This document shows positions 5,729 to 7,307 of a DNA stretch of 7,307 bases, piece after piece. The stretch's first letter is position 1; the number at the start of each line of letters is the position of its first letter. Source of the DNA: Christensenella sp. UBA1782 (GTDB lineage: Bacteria > Bacillota > Clostridia > Christensenellales > DTU072); assembly GCA_002315475.1 (NCBI GenBank), contig DCGI01000033.1, forward strand, positions 1 to 7,307, written 5' to 3'. Below the pieces are notes generated by a model. That model was not told the DNA's origin, did no database searches, and worked only from the letters and a program-made list of their open reading frames with translations. The translations under genes and the position numbers were made by a program.

Positions 5729-7307
5729 ATGGGTTTTGCAATAAAAAACGGCGTATTGAAAAAATATCACGAAGAAGACGGTGTCACCGCCGTCATAATA
5801 GCGGACGGCATCACGAAAATCGGCTACGCTGCGTTTTATGGGTGTAAGGGCTTGAAAAAAATACATATTCCCGACAGCGTGACCGTTATCGAGTCTTTAG
5901 CGTTTCACGAGTGTAGCGGACTGGAGGAAATCGCCCTACCCGAATGTGTGACGAGTATCGGTGGTTCTGCGTTCTACGGCTGTACCGGACTGACAAGTAT
6001 AATTATCCCCGATAGCGTGACGAGTATCGGCAAGGATGCGTTCCGAGGTTGTAGAGGACTGACTTCGGTAACAATCGGAAATGGTGTGACGAGCATCGGC
6101 AACTATGCGTTCTACGGCTGTACCGGACTGACGAGCATCACGATCCCCGACAGTGTGGCAAGCATCGGCGAGTCTGCGTTCCGAGGTTGTAGCGGACTGA
6201 CTTCGGTAACAATCGGAAATGGCGTGACAAGCATCGGCGAGTCTGCGTTCCAAGGTTGTAGCGGATTGACTTCGCTAACAATTGGAAATGGTGTGACGAG
6301 TATTGGCAAACATGCGTTCGAATATTGTAGCGGACTGAAAGAAGTGCATATAAGCGATATAACAAAATGGTGTAATATTTCTTTTGGAAGTTATTATGCC
6401 AATCCGTTATGTTATGCCCATAATTTATATCTCAATGATACATTGATTACCGATTTAGTAATACCGGATAGTGTGACGAGTATCGGCGAGTCTGCGTTCC
6501 AAGGTTGTAGCGGATTGACGAGCATCACGATCCCCGACGGTGTGACGAGCATCGGTAAGTCTGTGTTCTCCGGTTGTACCGGACTGACGAGCATCACAAT
6601 CCCCGACAGTGTGGCAAGCATCGGCGATAATGCGTTCTCCGGTTGTAGCGGATTGACTTCGGTAACAATCGGAAATGGTGTGACGAGCATCGGCAACTAT
6701 GCGTTCTGGAATTGTTACGGGCTGAAAGAAGTACATATAAGCGATATAGCAAAATGGTGTAGTATTTCTTTTGTGGATAATAATGCCAATCCGTTATATT
6801 TAGCCCATAATTTATATCTCAATGATACATTGATTACCGATTTAGTAATACCGGATAGTGTAACGCGAATCGGATCTTCTGCATTTTCCGGTTGTAGCGG
6901 ACTGACGAGCATCGCGATCCCTGACAGCGTGACGAGCATCGGTTGGTCTGCATTCTACGATTGTAGCGAATTGACTTCGGTAACAATCGGAAATGGTGTG
7001 ACGAGTATCGGCAGATGTGCGTTTTACAACTGTACCAAATTACAAAAAATTATTTTTCCGAAAGACTTGGAAACGAATTTTATGACAATGGTAAATTTCG
7101 GAACAAAACTTGCGTACTATGGCACGAGAATCTGGGATACATTCAACCATGAGATGTCATCGATTTTTATTTACCCGAGATTCCCTCTGAGCGCAAGTAT
7201 TAACGATGAAGACAAGGAGCGATTGGCGTTAGGTTTTTTGGAAGAGCCCGAAGCTTTTGAGGACCAAAAAAAGAAAGAGTATTGTTTGTTTTTGCTGAAA
7301 CAGAGCA
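5729..7307 (+). CDS. BspA-like LRR protein with highly homogeneous repeats (3'-truncated by window)
   Basis: The frame is open from the ATG at 5729 to the last base (526 full codons) with no stop, so the gene continues beyond the window. The start is fixed by AGGAGG five bases upstream and by the family N-terminus MGFAIKNGVLKKY. Residues 20-440 are LRR_5 units, many of the two alternating types 'LTSITIPDSV' and 'LTSVTIGNGV'. Two island segments (about residues 203-249 and 332-378; 'EVHISDI.KWC.ISF', 'ANPL..AHNLYLN') interrupt the units. The transition motif FPKDLETNF lies at 443-451. The helical domain starts at about residue 479 (IFIYPRFPL) and is cut by the window. By analogy a cap, second LRR block and RTP-tail may follow, but that cannot be seen. 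There is no signal peptide. Unlike the 610-aa neighbour, its repeats are nearly identical at DNA level, pointing to recent expansion or gene conversion. Confidence 0.93.
   Translation, partial: MGFAIKNGVLKKYHEEDGVTAVIIADGITKIGYAAFYGCKGLKKIHIPDSVTVIESLAFHECSGLEEIALPECVTSIGGSAFYGCTGLTSIIIPDSVTSIGKDAFRGCRGLTSVTIGNGVTSIGNYAFYGCTGLTSITIPDSVASIGESAFRGCSGLTSVTIGNGVTSIGESAFQGCSGLTSLTIGNGVTSIGKHAFEYCSGLKEVHISDITKWCNISFGSYYANPLCYAHNLYLNDTLITDLVIPDSVTSIGESAFQGCSGLTSITIPDGVTSIGKSVFSGCTGLTSITIPDSVASIGDNAFSGCSGLTSVTIGNGVTSIGNYAFWNCYGLKEVHISDIAKWCSISFVDNNANPLYLAHNLYLNDTLITDLVIPDSVTRIGSSAFSGCSGLTSIAIPDSVTSIGWSAFYDCSELTSVTIGNGVTSIGRCAFYNCTKLQKIIFPKDLETNFMTMVNFGTKLAYYGTRIWDTFNHEMSSIFIYPRFPLSASINDEDKERLALGFLEEPEAFEDQKKKEYCLFLLKQS
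6302..6688 (+). repeat. 387-nt higher-order repeat, copy 1
   Basis: This copy is one 180-nt island unit plus three 69-nt LRR units. Copy 2 is directly adjacent at 6689-7075 with the same order and length. Within them 6416-6474 and 6803-6861 are identical over 59 nt (encoding 'AHNLYLNDTLITDLVIPDSV'). Confidence 0.85.
6689..7075 (+). repeat. 387-nt higher-order repeat, copy 2
   Basis: This is the second copy, in direct orientation, of the unit at 6302-6688 (island plus three LRRs). Its last 69-nt unit diverges where the LRR block ends and the transition motif begins. A duplication of a whole multi-unit block explains the pair better than independent acquisition of two islands. Confidence 0.8.

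Larger units (their letters stand above)
5957..7075 (+). repeat. Tandem 69-nt LRR-coding array with two 180-nt island units
   Basis: 69-nt units start at 5957, 6026, 6095, 6164 and 6233. A 180-nt unit with an island occupies 6302-6481. 69-nt units then start at 6482, 6551 and 6620, followed by a second 180-nt unit at 6689-6868 and 69-nt units at 6869, 6938 and 7007. All are in frame. An exact 53-nt match links 6061-6113 and 6655-6707. Confidence 0.9.

Noticed and set aside
5936..6253. Long minus-strand open frame with regular repeats (also 6112-6309, 6412-6696, 6455-6736)
   Set aside because: It is the antisense reading of the 69-nt LRR units. Its periodicity comes from the plus-strand repeats, and there is no ribosome-binding site or recognisable domain.
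6302..7075. The regular repeat-spacer appearance could suggest a CRISPR array
   Set aside because: Repeat units are 69 or 180 nt, all multiples of three, and translate continuously into LRR protein; there are no short palindromic repeats with unique spacers.
1..7307. Eukaryotic (Trichomonas) origin, since BspA-like LRR families are also large there
   Set aside because: Strong AGGAGG-type ribosome-binding sites at proper spacing, short intergenic gaps on one strand and a GC content higher than expected for Trichomonas favour a bacterium.

Overview
The whole window is a tandem, same-strand (+) array of BspA-like / Treponema pallidum-type leucine-rich-repeat genes (LRR_5 family, 23-residue units ending in the signature 'IG..AF..C'). 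There are no RNA genes, transposases, integrases, CRISPR arrays or non-LRR genes. Strong Shine-Dalgarno sequences (AGGAGG before the last gene), roughly half-GC composition by eye, and the paralogue style (the 'NGVLKKY' N-terminus, 'DG.ITIT' caps, 'GSYAE.YA' tails, 'AHNLYLN' islands) suggest an uncultured Clostridia-type gut bacterium. That taxonomic reading is an inference.

Layout. (1) Positions 1-3437 form one very large LRR gene, 5'-truncated by the window. It is read in three pieces (1-1055, 1064-3031, 2997-3437) because of two single-base frame breaks, at T5 (1049-1053) and A8 (2987-2994). Restoring one T and removing one A gives a continuous product of about 1,144 residues within the window. 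(2) Positions 3480-5312 hold an intact 610-residue paralogue. It has an LRR block, a non-LRR helical domain, a cap motif, a short second LRR block and a C-terminal tail. (3) Positions 5313-5667 hold a decayed LRR/helical-domain relic with stops and an internal deletion. (4) Position 5729 to the window end is a third paralogue, open at its 3' end. It carries a very homogeneous 69-nt repeat array plus two copies of a 180-nt island-containing segment, and it enters the same helical domain just before the window ends.

How they work together. The genes share one architecture: LRR block, a transition motif 'FP.(D/G)(L/I).T.F', a helical domain starting at 'YP.(Y/F)P', an acidic linker, a '(L/I)W(K/R)Y' cap, a second LRR block, and an 'RTP..SYA' tail. 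The two N-termini that can be seen have no signal peptide, and the two C-termini that can be seen have no membrane anchor or sorting signal. The proteins are therefore probably cytoplasmic, or exported by an unrecognised route, with a binding role and unknown ligand. No terminator was found between the genes, so co-transcription is possible. The most interesting aspect is the evolutionary dynamics. Young, near-identical repeats occur at both ends of the window and flank older, diverged paralogues. There is also an LRR relic that might act as a recombination donor, and two homopolymer frame breaks.
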